Assembly: GCA_018266095.1 (NCBI GenBank)
Contig: JAFEBC010000141.1
Coordinates: forward strand, 1-18,522
DNA from: Deltaproteobacteria bacterium
GTDB lineage: Bacteria; Myxococcota; Myxococcia; Myxococcales; 40CM-4-68-19
Length of the DNA stretch: 18,522 bases
Direction: 5' to 3'
Shown here in pieces: positions 1 to 8,788 of the stretch. The translations under genes and the position numbers were made by a program. The stretch's first letter is position 1; each line of letters starts with the position of its first letter. Below the pieces are notes generated by a model. That model was given only the letters and a program-made list of their open reading frames with translations. It was not told the DNA's origin and ran no database searches.

Positions 1-7
1 CGGGGAC

Positions 8-1606
<1,599 letters not shown>

Positions 1607-1677
1607 GAGGCCCACTGGCTATTGGAAAAGCGCCCTGGGATCCAGACCGTAGATTGGCGGGTCCGACTTAGGGCGCA

Positions 1678-1769
1678 GCGACAGGTCTCAGACGATTTTG
1701 GCGACAGGTCTCACACGATTTCGGCGACAGGTCTCACACGATTTCGGCGACAGGTCTCAGACGATTTCA
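1678..1769. repeat. Four tandem 23-bp direct repeats in the intergenic region
   Basis: Four head-to-tail units start at 1678, 1701, 1724 and 1747, each reading GCGACAGGTCTCA, then G or C, then ACGATTT. Units 2 and 3 are identical, and units 1 and 4 differ at one to three positions. There are no spacers. On the minus strand the first three bases of the array (1769-1767) are the TGA stop codon of the polysaccharide deacetylase gene; elsewhere in the array the equivalent bases are CGA or CAA. The rest of the gap upstream of the secreted-protein gene (1607-1677) holds a 7-bp inverted repeat (1630-1636 with 1670-1676) and no clear promoter. Possible identities are protein-binding sites, such as an operator array or transposase-binding sites from the end of a lost mobile element. 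No transposase is present here. Confidence 0.9.
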
Positions 1770-2708
1770 CCCCAGCAGCGCCCTCGCCGCCGACTCCAGC
1801 GTCACCGCCTGCGCCCGCTCCTGCAGCCCCACGAGCAACCCCTTGAGCCGCTTGAGCTTTTCCCCCGCCGGCACGGCCACGCCTGGCTGCACCTCGGCGA
1901 TCGACCGCGGCACATCGCTCTTGTCCAGCGCGTCGATCCCGTGCAGCTCCAGGTTGAAGTGCTTGATCTTGCTCCCAGATTGCCCCACCGATGACCCCCG
2001 AGCGGCCGCGAAGGCCCAGCGCGACAAGCGCAGCGCCGTCCCCGGCTCGACGCCCAGGACCACGGTGCCGATCACCGGCCCGCGCACGAGCGGCAGCGTG
2101 GACACCGGCAGCTCGCGCACACCCTCGCGCTCATGCGCACCTCTCCGCGCGAAGAGCTGCCCCGGCGCGCCCAGGATGCTCCGGCTCGGCCGCCGGTTGA
2201 GCGCGTACAGCCCCATCATCATCGCCTTCAGCGCGTAGTACGGCGGCGAGGGCAGCAGCGAGCTGTCGTACAGATACCCCCGCGCGCGCACGGCCCCCAA
2301 GAGCGCCTTCGACAGCGTGTACCCCGGCGCCCGGAACCCGCGCGGACTCTGCCCGCAGGCCCTGGTGATCGCGCCCTCCGCCTCGCGCAGGTCCTGCTCG
2401 ATCTCTTCCTGGCTCTTGCGCGACAGCGCGTAGTCGTGCGCGAAGCTGTGCGAGCCGATCTCGTGCCCCGCCTTGGCCGCCCGCGCGATCGCCTCCGACG
2501 CGCCCGGGATCGACAGCTCGCTCCCGATGGCGAACAGCGTCGACGCCACGCCCAGCGACTCGAACAGCTCGCACAGCCGCCCCAGCGCCACCTCCGGCAC
2601 CGCGCGCAGGGCCCGCTCGTCCAGCGCCCGCGGGTCCTGCCCGTGGATCGCCGCGTAGCACCCCAGGCCGTCCAGATCGACCGAGACCGAGAACAGGTCG
2701 CCCGTCAC
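1767..2708 (-). CDS. Polysaccharide deacetylase family protein (NodB homology domain)
   Basis: This 313-residue protein has the metal-dependent NodB/CE4 deacetylase motifs. The first is VSVDLDG (D11 and D13, the catalytic-base and metal-ligand aspartates), the second HSFAH (H87 and H91, the metal-binding HxxxH), and the third RAPGY (R126, P128). A later LELHGID segment probably supplies the C-terminal catalytic histidine. No signal peptide is visible, so it may be cytoplasmic, as in N-deacetylases of sugar precursors or other amide hydrolases of this fold; the substrate is unknown. The GTG start at 2708 lies 1 nt after the TGA of the zinc-ribbon/TPR gene, with only a weak upstream GAGG, so translation is probably coupled. 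The stop codon at 1767-1769 is formed by the first bases of the 23-bp repeat array, so the natural C-terminus may have been altered. Confidence 0.88.
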   Translation of the reverse strand: MTGDLFSVSVDLDGLGCYAAIHGQDPRALDERALRAVPEVALGRLCELFESLGVASTLFAIGSELSIPGASEAIARAAKAGHEIGSHSFAHDYALSRKSQEEIEQDLREAEGAITRACGQSPRGFRAPGYTLSKALLGAVRARGYLYDSSLLPSPPYYALKAMMMGLYALNRRPSRSILGAPGQLFARRGAHEREGVRELPVSTLPLVRGPVIGTVVLGVEPGTALRLSRWAFAAARGSSVGQSGSKIKHFNLELHGIDALDKSDVPRSIAEVQPGVAVPAGEKLKRLKGLLVGLQERAQAVTLESAARALLG

Positions 2709-2709
2709 G

Positions 2710-5700
2710 TCACTGCGCCCGCTTCGCCTCTTCCTGCAGGTAGTAGACGTCGTCCTTCACCGTCTCCGCGTTCGGCGCGTCCGGCTTCAGGTCCAGGTAC
2801 TTCTTGAAGGCCGCCAGCGCCTCCCCGCGCAGCCGGTCGTCCTTGTACATGTACCCGAGCTCGTACCAGGCCTGCGCCTCCTTCGGGTCCACCTGCACCG
2901 CGCGCCGCAGGGCCTCGACCGCCTTGGTCTTGCAGCCGTCGCAGCCCTTGTCCTTGTAGGCCACGCCCAGCTTGGTCCACACCGACGCCTGCGACGGGTC
3001 CTGCTTGACGGACTTCACCAGGTTGGAGATCGCGCCCTCGACGTCGCCCGCCTGCTGCATGGCGTCGCCCACCTCGGACCAGATGCGCGCGCGCTTGGGA
3101 TCAAGCTGCGCCGCCTTCTGGAACGCGGCCACGGCCTCCTCGAAGCGGTTCTCGACCGCGAGGTTCTGCCCCAGGTGCTCGTAGGCGTCCGGGTTCTTCT
3201 GGTTCTTGGCGATGGACTTGGTGAACGCCTCCACCGCGTCGTTGACCTGCGCGCCCGCCTCGTACGCGAGCCCGAGGTAGTAGAAGTTGTCCGCCGACTC
3301 CGGCTCGACCTCGATGGCCTTCTTGTAGACCTCGATGGCCTCGGTGAGCTTGTGCTGACCCGCCAGCGACCGTCCGAGGAAGAAGTGCCCCTCGCCGAGG
3401 CGGTCGTTGAGCAACACCGCGCTGCGCAGGTGCGGCTCGGCCTCTGCGAACTTCTGCCGCTCGACCTGCACCGCGCCCAGCCGCGCCTGGTACTTCGGCT
3501 CCTTGTTCGAGAGCGTCACCGCCTGCGTCAGCTCCTTCTCGGCGCCCTCGAGGTCGCCCATCTTGCGCAGGAGCGAGCCGTACTCGTAGTGCAGCGCCGG
3601 GTCGGCGTCGTTGCGCGTGAGGGCCTCCGTGAGCGACTTCTTGGCCGCGTCGAAGTCTCCCAGCGCCGCCTGCGCGCGCCCCAGCCCGCCGTACGCCTGC
3701 GGATCCTCGGGGTCGAGCTTGAGGGCCTGCTCGAACGCGCCCTTGGCGAGATCTCCCTTGCCCAGCGCGAGGTACAGGGCGCCGATCGACTCGTACTCGA
3801 ACGGCCCCTTGGTGTCCTCGGGCGCCTTTACCGCGAGCTCCAGCCGCTCCTTGGCCTTGTCCGTGTCGCCCGCCGCCAGGGAGCCCTGCGCCAGCGCCAG
3901 GAGCGCCTCGGCGAAGTCAGGCCGCTTGGTCAGCGCCCGCTCGTACTCCTTGGTCGCCTCCTCGGTCTTGCCGATGGCCGAGGCCACGAGGCCGCTGATG
4001 GTGATGAAGCGCGGGTTGTTGGGATCCTTCTGCATCGCCTCGCGGATGCGCTTGTCGGCCTCGACGTAGTTCGACACGCCCAGGTTCGCGCGCGCGCCCT
4101 GCGCCAGGATCTCGGCGTTGTTCGGATCCTTGTCGAGCGCGTCCTTGAACTCCTTGTCGGCCGCCTTGTAGTCGCGCCGCGCCAGCCGGAACGCGCCCGC
4201 GGCCGCGTGGATCTCGCCCGAGTTGGGATCGAGGATGATGGCGCGCTGGAAGGCCTGCTCGGCCTCCTTGTTCTGGTGCTGCGCCGACAGGAGCCGCCCG
4301 CGCAGCATGGCCACGCGCCCCTCCTCGCCCGCGTCGAGCTGCTTGCGCACCTCCGGGACCTGCGCCCGCTCGAGCAGCTCGCCGGCGGCCTTGTAGTCGT
4401 TGGCGCGCAGCTTCAGGTCCGCCAGCTCGACCAGCGCGCGGCCGTGCTGCGGGACCTTCTCGAGCACCTTCTGGAAGAAGCCCACCGCGTCCGGGAGCTG
4501 GTTGCGCTTCTTGGACAAGAAGCCGCGCTGGAGCAGCAGGGCCACCTGCGGATCGCGCTTGATGGCGTTGTCCAGCACCTGTGAGGCCATCGCCACTTCG
4601 TTCGCCTTCACCAGCGTCTGGGCGTAGAGCGCGACCGAGACCGCATCCGCCCCCGCGACGTCGCCGAGCTGCGAGAGGATCGAGCGCGCCTTGGGATAGT
4701 CGGCGTTGGCGAGCGCGAAGGCCCCCTTGGCGCGCATCGCCGTGGGTCCGGTGCCCTTGATCTTCTCGACGAGGCCCTTGGCCTGGTCCCAGTCGGTGCC
4801 GGTCTGGCCGTAGTTGATCTTGAGCTCCGAGGCCGCGAGCACGAAGAACGAGCGCGCCTCTTCGTCGTCGGGCGCGGCGCCGATGAGCTGCGCGCCGATG
4901 GCCAGCGCCGACCGGGTGGCCGCGAACGTGCCCTCGGAGAGCTTGGCGTTGCCGTTCTTGAGCGCCTGGCCGGTGGCCGCCGCGTCCATCTTGCCGGCAG
5001 TGGTGAAGCTGTGGCTCCAGAAGTAGCCGTGCCCGCGGCGCCCCGCGCGGATGCCGAGCGCGAGGAACACCACCACGCCCAGGCCCGCCACCAGCCCGAC
5101 GATGCGCTTGGGGTTCTGCCGCAGGGCCGCGAGCTGATCTGCCACGGGCCCGAACGTCGCCCGCAGGCGGTCGCCCATGGGCACGCCAGGCTCGCGCGGC
5201 GGCTTCTCCTTCTTTTCCTTCTTCTTCTTCTTCTTCTCGGCCTTCTCGTCGGCGGGCGGCGGCTCGTCGGCGGGCGGCGAGGCGTCACCGAAGGCAGCCA
5301 GATCGTCGAACCCGGCCGGCGCGGACTTCGGCTCCGGGGCCTTCTCGGGCTTCGACTCGCCCGGCGTCATCATCGGCGGCGGACGCGCGGCCTTCGGGGG
5401 CGCCTTCTCCTTGGGCTGCAGCGCGTTGGAGTCGTCGACGAAGTCCAGCATCTCCGGCCCCGCCGACGCCGAAGGCGCCGAGGGCGCGAGCGTGGGAGGC
5501 GGACGGGAGGCCGCGGGCGGAGCTTGCGGGGCCTCGACGAAGTCGAAGGAGAGCCCGCCATCGTCGGGGAGCACGGCCTTGGCGGCAGCAGCGGCGGCCG
5601 GGACCGCGGGCGGAGGCGCAGGAGGCGGCGGGAGATCGAGCCCGAACGGATCGTCCGCGGGCGCAGCGGCAGCCGGAGGAGGCGCCGCGGGCGCAGCCGG

Positions 5701-6444
5701 CGTCACCGGAAAGTCGTCCTCGAACGACGGCATCGCGGGCGGAGGCGGCGCGACCGGGGCACCGTCCGACATCGTGTCCGAGCCCATGTCGATGCCCGCG
5801 AACGGATCCGGCTCCTCCTTGCGCGCAGCCGGCGCCGGCGCGGCCAGGTCCAGCCCGAGATCACCCGACCCCGGCAGCGGCACCGCGCTCGGCGAGGCCG
5901 TGGGCGGCGGCGGCGCGGCCAGGTCCAACCCCAGATCACCCGAGCCCGGCAGCGGCACAGCGTCCCCAGCCGGCGGCGGCTGCGACGGCGGCGGATAGTC
6001 CGCGGCCTCTCCGGTGCCCGGCAGCGGCACCGCGCTCTGGCTCGGCGGCGGCTGCGAGGCATACGGCGCGGCCTCACCCGTCCCCGGCAGCGGCACCGCG
6101 TCGTCCTGCGGCGGCGTCACGCGGTAGTCCATCACCGTGTTGCCCGCCGGATCCGGCTCGGCGTCATTCCCCGTGCCCGGCAGCGGCACCGCGGGCCCCG
6201 CGGGCGGCCGCGCCTCGATCATCGTGGCCGGCGAATCGTCCTTGGCCTTCTTGCCCTGTCCCGGCAGCGGCACGGCACCCGACGCGAGCCGCCCCTCGAC
6301 GATCTTCCCTTCCTCGCCCGGCTTGGGCCGGTTCACGATGAAGGGCGTCTTGCACTTGGGGCACTTGATGGAGAGGCCCGCCGGCGGGACGCGGTTGTCG
6401 TCCAGGGCGAAGGCGGCCTTGCAGCTTGGGCAGCTGATCTTCAT
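2710..6444 (-). CDS. MJ0042 zinc-ribbon / PLPG-repeat / TPR membrane protein
   Basis: This is a 1244-residue multidomain protein. Residues 1-38 form an MJ0042-type zinc ribbon with two CxxC pairs (C5/C8 and C28/C31). Residues ~57-194 carry six copies of AVPLPG(T/S/Q)G. Residues ~200-400 are Ala/Pro-rich and acidic, probably disordered, and end in a lysine-rich block (~400-412). A single transmembrane helix lies at ~446-466 (VGLVAGLGVVVFLALGI). About twenty tetratricopeptide repeats fill residues ~500-1235. The positive charge before the helix suggests a cytoplasmic N-terminus and periplasmic TPRs, although R/H residues also follow it. The cytoplasmic zinc-ribbon plus disordered arm recalls the N-terminus of myxobacterial gliding protein GltJ/AgmX, but that protein lacks this TPR array, so no gene name is given. 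The ATG at 6444 is 3 nt after the upstream stop, and the deacetylase gene starts 1 nt downstream. It is probably a scaffold for an envelope complex. Confidence 0.9.
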   Translation of the reverse strand: MKISCPSCKAAFALDDNRVPPAGLSIKCPKCKTPFIVNRPKPGEEGKIVEGRLASGAVPLPGQGKKAKDDSPATMIEARPPAGPAVPLPGTGNDAEPDPAGNTVMDYRVTPPQDDAVPLPGTGEAAPYASQPPPSQSAVPLPGTGEAADYPPPSQPPPAGDAVPLPGSGDLGLDLAAPPPPTASPSAVPLPGSGDLGLDLAAPAPAARKEEPDPFAGIDMGSDTMSDGAPVAPPPPAMPSFEDDFPVTPAAPAAPPPAAAAPADDPFGLDLPPPPAPPPAVPAAAAAAKAVLPDDGGLSFDFVEAPQAPPAASRPPPTLAPSAPSASAGPEMLDFVDDSNALQPKEKAPPKAARPPPMMTPGESKPEKAPEPKSAPAGFDDLAAFGDASPPADEPPPADEKAEKKKKKKEKKEKPPREPGVPMGDRLRATFGPVADQLAALRQNPKRIVGLVAGLGVVVFLALGIRAGRRGHGYFWSHSFTTAGKMDAAATGQALKNGNAKLSEGTFAATRSALAIGAQLIGAAPDDEEARSFFVLAASELKINYGQTGTDWDQAKGLVEKIKGTGPTAMRAKGAFALANADYPKARSILSQLGDVAGADAVSVALYAQTLVKANEVAMASQVLDNAIKRDPQVALLLQRGFLSKKRNQLPDAVGFFQKVLEKVPQHGRALVELADLKLRANDYKAAGELLERAQVPEVRKQLDAGEEGRVAMLRGRLLSAQHQNKEAEQAFQRAIILDPNSGEIHAAAGAFRLARRDYKAADKEFKDALDKDPNNAEILAQGARANLGVSNYVEADKRIREAMQKDPNNPRFITISGLVASAIGKTEEATKEYERALTKRPDFAEALLALAQGSLAAGDTDKAKERLELAVKAPEDTKGPFEYESIGALYLALGKGDLAKGAFEQALKLDPEDPQAYGGLGRAQAALGDFDAAKKSLTEALTRNDADPALHYEYGSLLRKMGDLEGAEKELTQAVTLSNKEPKYQARLGAVQVERQKFAEAEPHLRSAVLLNDRLGEGHFFLGRSLAGQHKLTEAIEVYKKAIEVEPESADNFYYLGLAYEAGAQVNDAVEAFTKSIAKNQKNPDAYEHLGQNLAVENRFEEAVAAFQKAAQLDPKRARIWSEVGDAMQQAGDVEGAISNLVKSVKQDPSQASVWTKLGVAYKDKGCDGCKTKAVEALRRAVQVDPKEAQAWYELGYMYKDDRLRGEALAAFKKYLDLKPDAPNAETVKDDVYYLQEEAKRAQ
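5863..6276. repeat. Six AVPLPGxG short motifs encoded by near-identical 17-bp DNA repeats
   Basis: On the minus strand the motif AVPLPG(T/S/Q)G begins at residues 57, 85, 116, 138, 162 and 187 of the zinc-ribbon/TPR protein, with spacings of 22-31 residues. On the plus strand each copy appears as CCCGGCAGCGGCAC followed by CGC or a close variant. Two adjacent copies extend to PLPGSGDLGLDLAAP, showing a recent duplication. The sequence between copies varies while the core is kept, which suggests a selected short linear motif rather than random low complexity. Confidence 0.85.
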
Positions 6445-6447
6445 GGG

Positions 6448-6732
6448 CTAGTCCGCATACTCGAAGCGCTGCTTCAACGCGAGGTAGGTGCTGTAGGTGT
6501 CCACGAGCTCGGAGCTCCCCCGGCTCGCCTCCTTCAGCTTGGCAGAGATGAGTCGACGCACGATGCGGTGCGCCTCCTCTTCGGGCACGCCGGCCATGTC
6601 GGCCAGCTCCCGCACGTTCATCGGGTCGTACTGCTCTTGCAGCTCGACATAGAGGAGGTAGTCGTTCAGCAGCGCCTCATCGCCCAGCGCCAGCCGTCCG
6701 GCCTCGGTGCGGATGAGCAGCCCCGCGCGCAC
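6448..6732 (-). CDS. C-terminal part of interrupted cNMP-type regulator (winged-helix segment)
   Basis: From the GTG at 6732 this frame gives 94 residues, starting MRAGLLIRTEAGRLALGD. That matches the end of a recognition helix plus wing of a Crp-like DNA-binding domain. Residues ~40-68 (VRELADMAGVPEEEA) look like a second helix-turn-helix. It is in the same frame as the cNMP-binding gene upstream and is separated from it only by the TAG codon at 6744-6742 and three codons (Arg-Thr-Phe). I therefore read it as the 3' part of one original gene. No good ribosome-binding site precedes the GTG, so separate translation would need reinitiation after the TAG. The stop is 3 nt before the ATG of the zinc-ribbon/TPR gene. 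Confidence 0.6.
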   Translation of the reverse strand: MRAGLLIRTEAGRLALGDEALLNDYLLYVELQEQYDPMNVRELADMAGVPEEEAHRIVRRLISAKLKEASRGSSELVDTYSTYLALKQRFEYAD

Positions 6733-6741
6733 GAACGTCCG

Positions 6742-6744
6742 CTA
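6742..6744 (-). other. In-frame amber codon splitting the regulator gene
   Basis: On the minus strand the codons read CAG CTC TAG CGG ACG TTC GTG. The flanking residues (GLTDVESDQL before; RTFVRAGLLIRTEAGRLAL after) fit a single Crp-like helix-turn-helix and wing without gap or frameshift. One base change (for example CAG to TAG) would explain it. Confidence 0.8.
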
Positions 6745-7269
6745 GAGCTGGTCGGACTCCACGTCGGTCAGGCCCACGCGCGCGGCCAGGACATCCGTGG
6801 TCAGCCCGGGCGGCAAGAGGCGCGTGCCATCCGGCCCCGCCGGCTCGGCCAGAGTGCGCAAGAGCGAGAGCGCCCGCGCCCCGCCCGACCGCGACATGAG
6901 CGCCTGGATCTGCTTGTCCGCCTCGCGCAGGCGCGACGAGAGCCGCCGCATGAGCCGCACCGCGATCTCGCCCTTGCTGCGCACGAGGTGCTCGAACGTC
7001 TCCTGCTCGACCTCGATGAGCAGTGACTCCTCGATCACCGTGGCCGACGCCGACCGCGGCAGGCCCTCGAGCAGCGCCATCTCGCCGAAGAAGTCGCCCG
7101 GCCCCAGCACCGCCAGCGTGATCTCGCTGTCCGCGATGCGCTTCCAGATCGACACCTTGCCGGTGCGGATGACGTACATCTTGTCGCCCTTGTCCCCTTC
7201 GCGGAACAAGGCGGTGCCCGCCGGGTGCCGGCGGACGAGATGCTCGAGATTTCCCAGCGCTTCGGACAT
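6742..7269 (-). CDS. Cyclic-nucleotide-binding (Crp/Fnr-type) regulator, N-terminal part ending at in-frame TAG
   Basis: This 175-residue frame contains a cNMP-binding beta-roll (residues ~10-115) with the phosphate-binding cassette FGEMALLEGLPRSASA (62-76). Arg72 and Ser73 match the cAMP-contacting RSA of CRP. A long helix follows (~105-125), then the start of a helix-turn-helix (TTDVLAARVGLTDVESDQL, ~157-175). The frame stops at TAG (6744-6742) in the middle of that domain. Continuing past it in frame gives Arg-Thr-Phe and the 94-residue segment, for a total of 273 codons that look like an uninterrupted regulator. The ATG at 7269 is the first good start. As a stand-alone product it would bind nucleotide but lack a complete DNA-binding domain. 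It heads the operon with the zinc-ribbon/TPR and deacetylase genes. It could be a pseudogene, a strain-specific nonsense allele, or a sequencing error. Confidence 0.85.
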   Translation of the reverse strand: MSEALGNLEHLVRRHPAGTALFREGDKGDKMYVIRTGKVSIWKRIADSEITLAVLGPGDFFGEMALLEGLPRSASATVIEESLLIEVEQETFEHLVRSKGEIAVRLMRRLSSRLREADKQIQALMSRSGGARALSLLRTLAEPAGPDGTRLLPPGLTTDVLAARVGLTDVESDQL

Positions 7270-7281
7270 AGGGCCGCCCGA

Positions 7282-7311
7282 ACGCTAGCACCCCCTCGAA
7301 CCCGCCAGCAA
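7282..7311 (-). promoter_or_regulatory. Candidate sigma70-type promoter of the cNMP-regulator operon
   Basis: On the minus strand TTGCTG (7311-7306) and TAGCGT (7287-7282) are separated by 18 bp, upstream of the ATG at 7269. Transcription would start about 5-8 nt before the ATG, giving an almost leaderless mRNA, which fits the lack of a strong ribosome-binding site. The match to consensus is moderate and was made by eye. Confidence 0.3.
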
Positions 7312-7384
7312 CGAAACGTCCGGCAATTCTTGGAACCTCATCGGCTGAGGTCTCTTCTCAAATCCTGTGATATCTCGCGGCTGG

Positions 7385-8785
7385 ATGGCCACCTCTGCCA
7401 GAACGGTGATCGTCGGCGGCGGCCTCGCGGGCCTGTCGTGCGCGCGCGCGTTGGGTTCGGACTTCCTCCTCCTCGAGGCCGAGGACCGCGTGGGCGGCCT
7501 GTGCCGCACGGACGTCGTCGACGGCTTCCACTTCGACTGGACGGGCCACTGGTTCCACGCCCGCACGCCCGAGGTGAAGGCGCTCATCCAGGAGCGCTGG
7601 CTCAAGGACAACCTGCTCACCGTCGAGCGCAAGGCCTCGATCTTCAGCGAAGGCGTGTGGACGAAGTTCCCCTATCAGCACCACCTCTACGGCCTGCCCG
7701 CGCAGACCATCGCCGAGTGCATCGAGGGCTTCGTCGAGGCCACGCTGGGCGAATCCGGCAAGGCGCTCCGCGAGCGGCCGCTCGAGCACGCGGGCGAGTT
7801 CATCCAGCGCCATCTGGGCAAGGGCTTCGCCGAGAAGTTCCTGATTCCGTACAACGAGAAGCTCTTCACGATTCCGGTCACCGAGCTCTCTCCCGAGTGG
7901 GGCGGCCGGTTCATCCCGCGGCCCGGCCTGTCCGAGGTGCTGCGCGGCGCGCTGGGCCTCACGCAGGCCGGCGCGGGCTACAACGCGAGCTTCTGGTACC
8001 CCCGCGAGGGCGGCATCGAATCGCTCGTGCGCGCGCTGGCCGCGGATGTCGCCGCGCTGCCGGGCGAGGTCCGCCTCAAGACGCGCGTGCAGTCGATCTC
8101 CCTCTCGGCCCGCCGCCTGACGCTCACGAACGGCGAGGTGATCCCGTACGAGCACCTCGTGCTCACGGCGCCCTTGTCGTCGGTGGCGAAGGCCATCTCG
8201 GACGCGCCCCCGCACGTGCGAGAGGCCGGCGCGAAGCTGCGCGCGATCAGCACCAGCGTGGTCGAGATCGGCGCGGACGATGTCGGCGGCGAGCGCTTCC
8301 ATTGGGCGTACTTCCCCGAGCGGCGCTTCCCGTTCTACCGCATCGGCTCACCCTCCGAGGTGAACCCGCGGCTCGCGCCCAAGGGCACGCGCAGCTTCGC
8401 GCTCGAGTTCTCGCACCAGGGCCCGGCCGACACGCAGCGGATGATCGCGCAGTCGCTCGACGCGCTGTCTGAGCTCAGGCTCATCGACAAGTCCAAGGTG
8501 CGCCTCGCGCGCGCCCGCACGATTCCCACGGCCTACGTGCTCTTCGACCGCGCCCACGAGGCCTCGCGCAGGACCGTCATCGAGCACCTCACGCGCTCCA
8601 AGGTCCAGCTCGCCGGACGCTACGGCCGCTGGGAGTACAGCTCGATGGAGGACGCGCTCCTCTCGGGCCTCGAGTGCGCGCGCACGCTGCTCCAGGCCGC
8701 GCCCACGTACGAATCGCTGCCCGCCATCGGCGCCGCGCCCGACACGACGCAGACCGCGATCCCCATCGCGAAACAAGGGACCTAG
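7385..8785 (+). CDS. FAD-dependent oxidoreductase, UDP-galactopyranose mutase/protoporphyrinogen-oxidase-like
   Basis: The 466-residue product from the ATG at 7385 begins MATSARTVIVGGGLAGLSCA, a dinucleotide-binding GxGxxG loop. LLLEAEDRVGGLCRT follows as the end of the Rossmann unit with its ribose-binding Glu. An in-frame GTG at 7367 would add six residues; neither start has a Shine-Dalgarno site. Later landmarks are KFPYQHHLYGLP, YPREGGIESL, and near the C-terminus GRYGRWEYSSMEDALLSG, which resembles the FAD-contacting C-terminal motif of UDP-galactopyranose mutase-like proteins. The family contains true mutases, protoporphyrinogen oxidases and uncharacterised sugar-nucleotide or polyprenol enzymes. 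The neighbouring glycosyltransferase favours a role in glycan precursor modification, but the substrate cannot be read from the sequence. It is transcribed divergently from the cNMP-regulator operon across a 115-bp gap. Confidence 0.87.
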   Translation: MATSARTVIVGGGLAGLSCARALGSDFLLLEAEDRVGGLCRTDVVDGFHFDWTGHWFHARTPEVKALIQERWLKDNLLTVERKASIFSEGVWTKFPYQHHLYGLPAQTIAECIEGFVEATLGESGKALRERPLEHAGEFIQRHLGKGFAEKFLIPYNEKLFTIPVTELSPEWGGRFIPRPGLSEVLRGALGLTQAGAGYNASFWYPREGGIESLVRALAADVAALPGEVRLKTRVQSISLSARRLTLTNGEVIPYEHLVLTAPLSSVAKAISDAPPHVREAGAKLRAISTSVVEIGADDVGGERFHWAYFPERRFPFYRIGSPSEVNPRLAPKGTRSFALEFSHQGPADTQRMIAQSLDALSELRLIDKSKVRLARARTIPTAYVLFDRAHEASRRTVIEHLTRSKVQLAGRYGRWEYSSMEDALLSGLECARTLLQAAPTYESLPAIGAAPDTTQTAIPIAKQGT

Positions 8786-8788
8786 AGC

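Noticed and set aside
1678..1769. CRISPR-like array
   Set aside because: Repeats are contiguous with no spacers, and no cas genes are nearby.
2710..6444. Naming the zinc-ribbon/TPR protein as a known gliding-motility gene (GltJ/AgmX or GltD/AgmU)
   Set aside because: It shares single features with each (zinc ribbon, TPRs), but the domain combination differs and no other gliding genes are present.
3175..7026. Long plus-strand frames across the TPR gene
   Set aside because: Antisense of a gene with clear zinc-ribbon and TPR domains; Arg/Leu-rich and without family resemblance.
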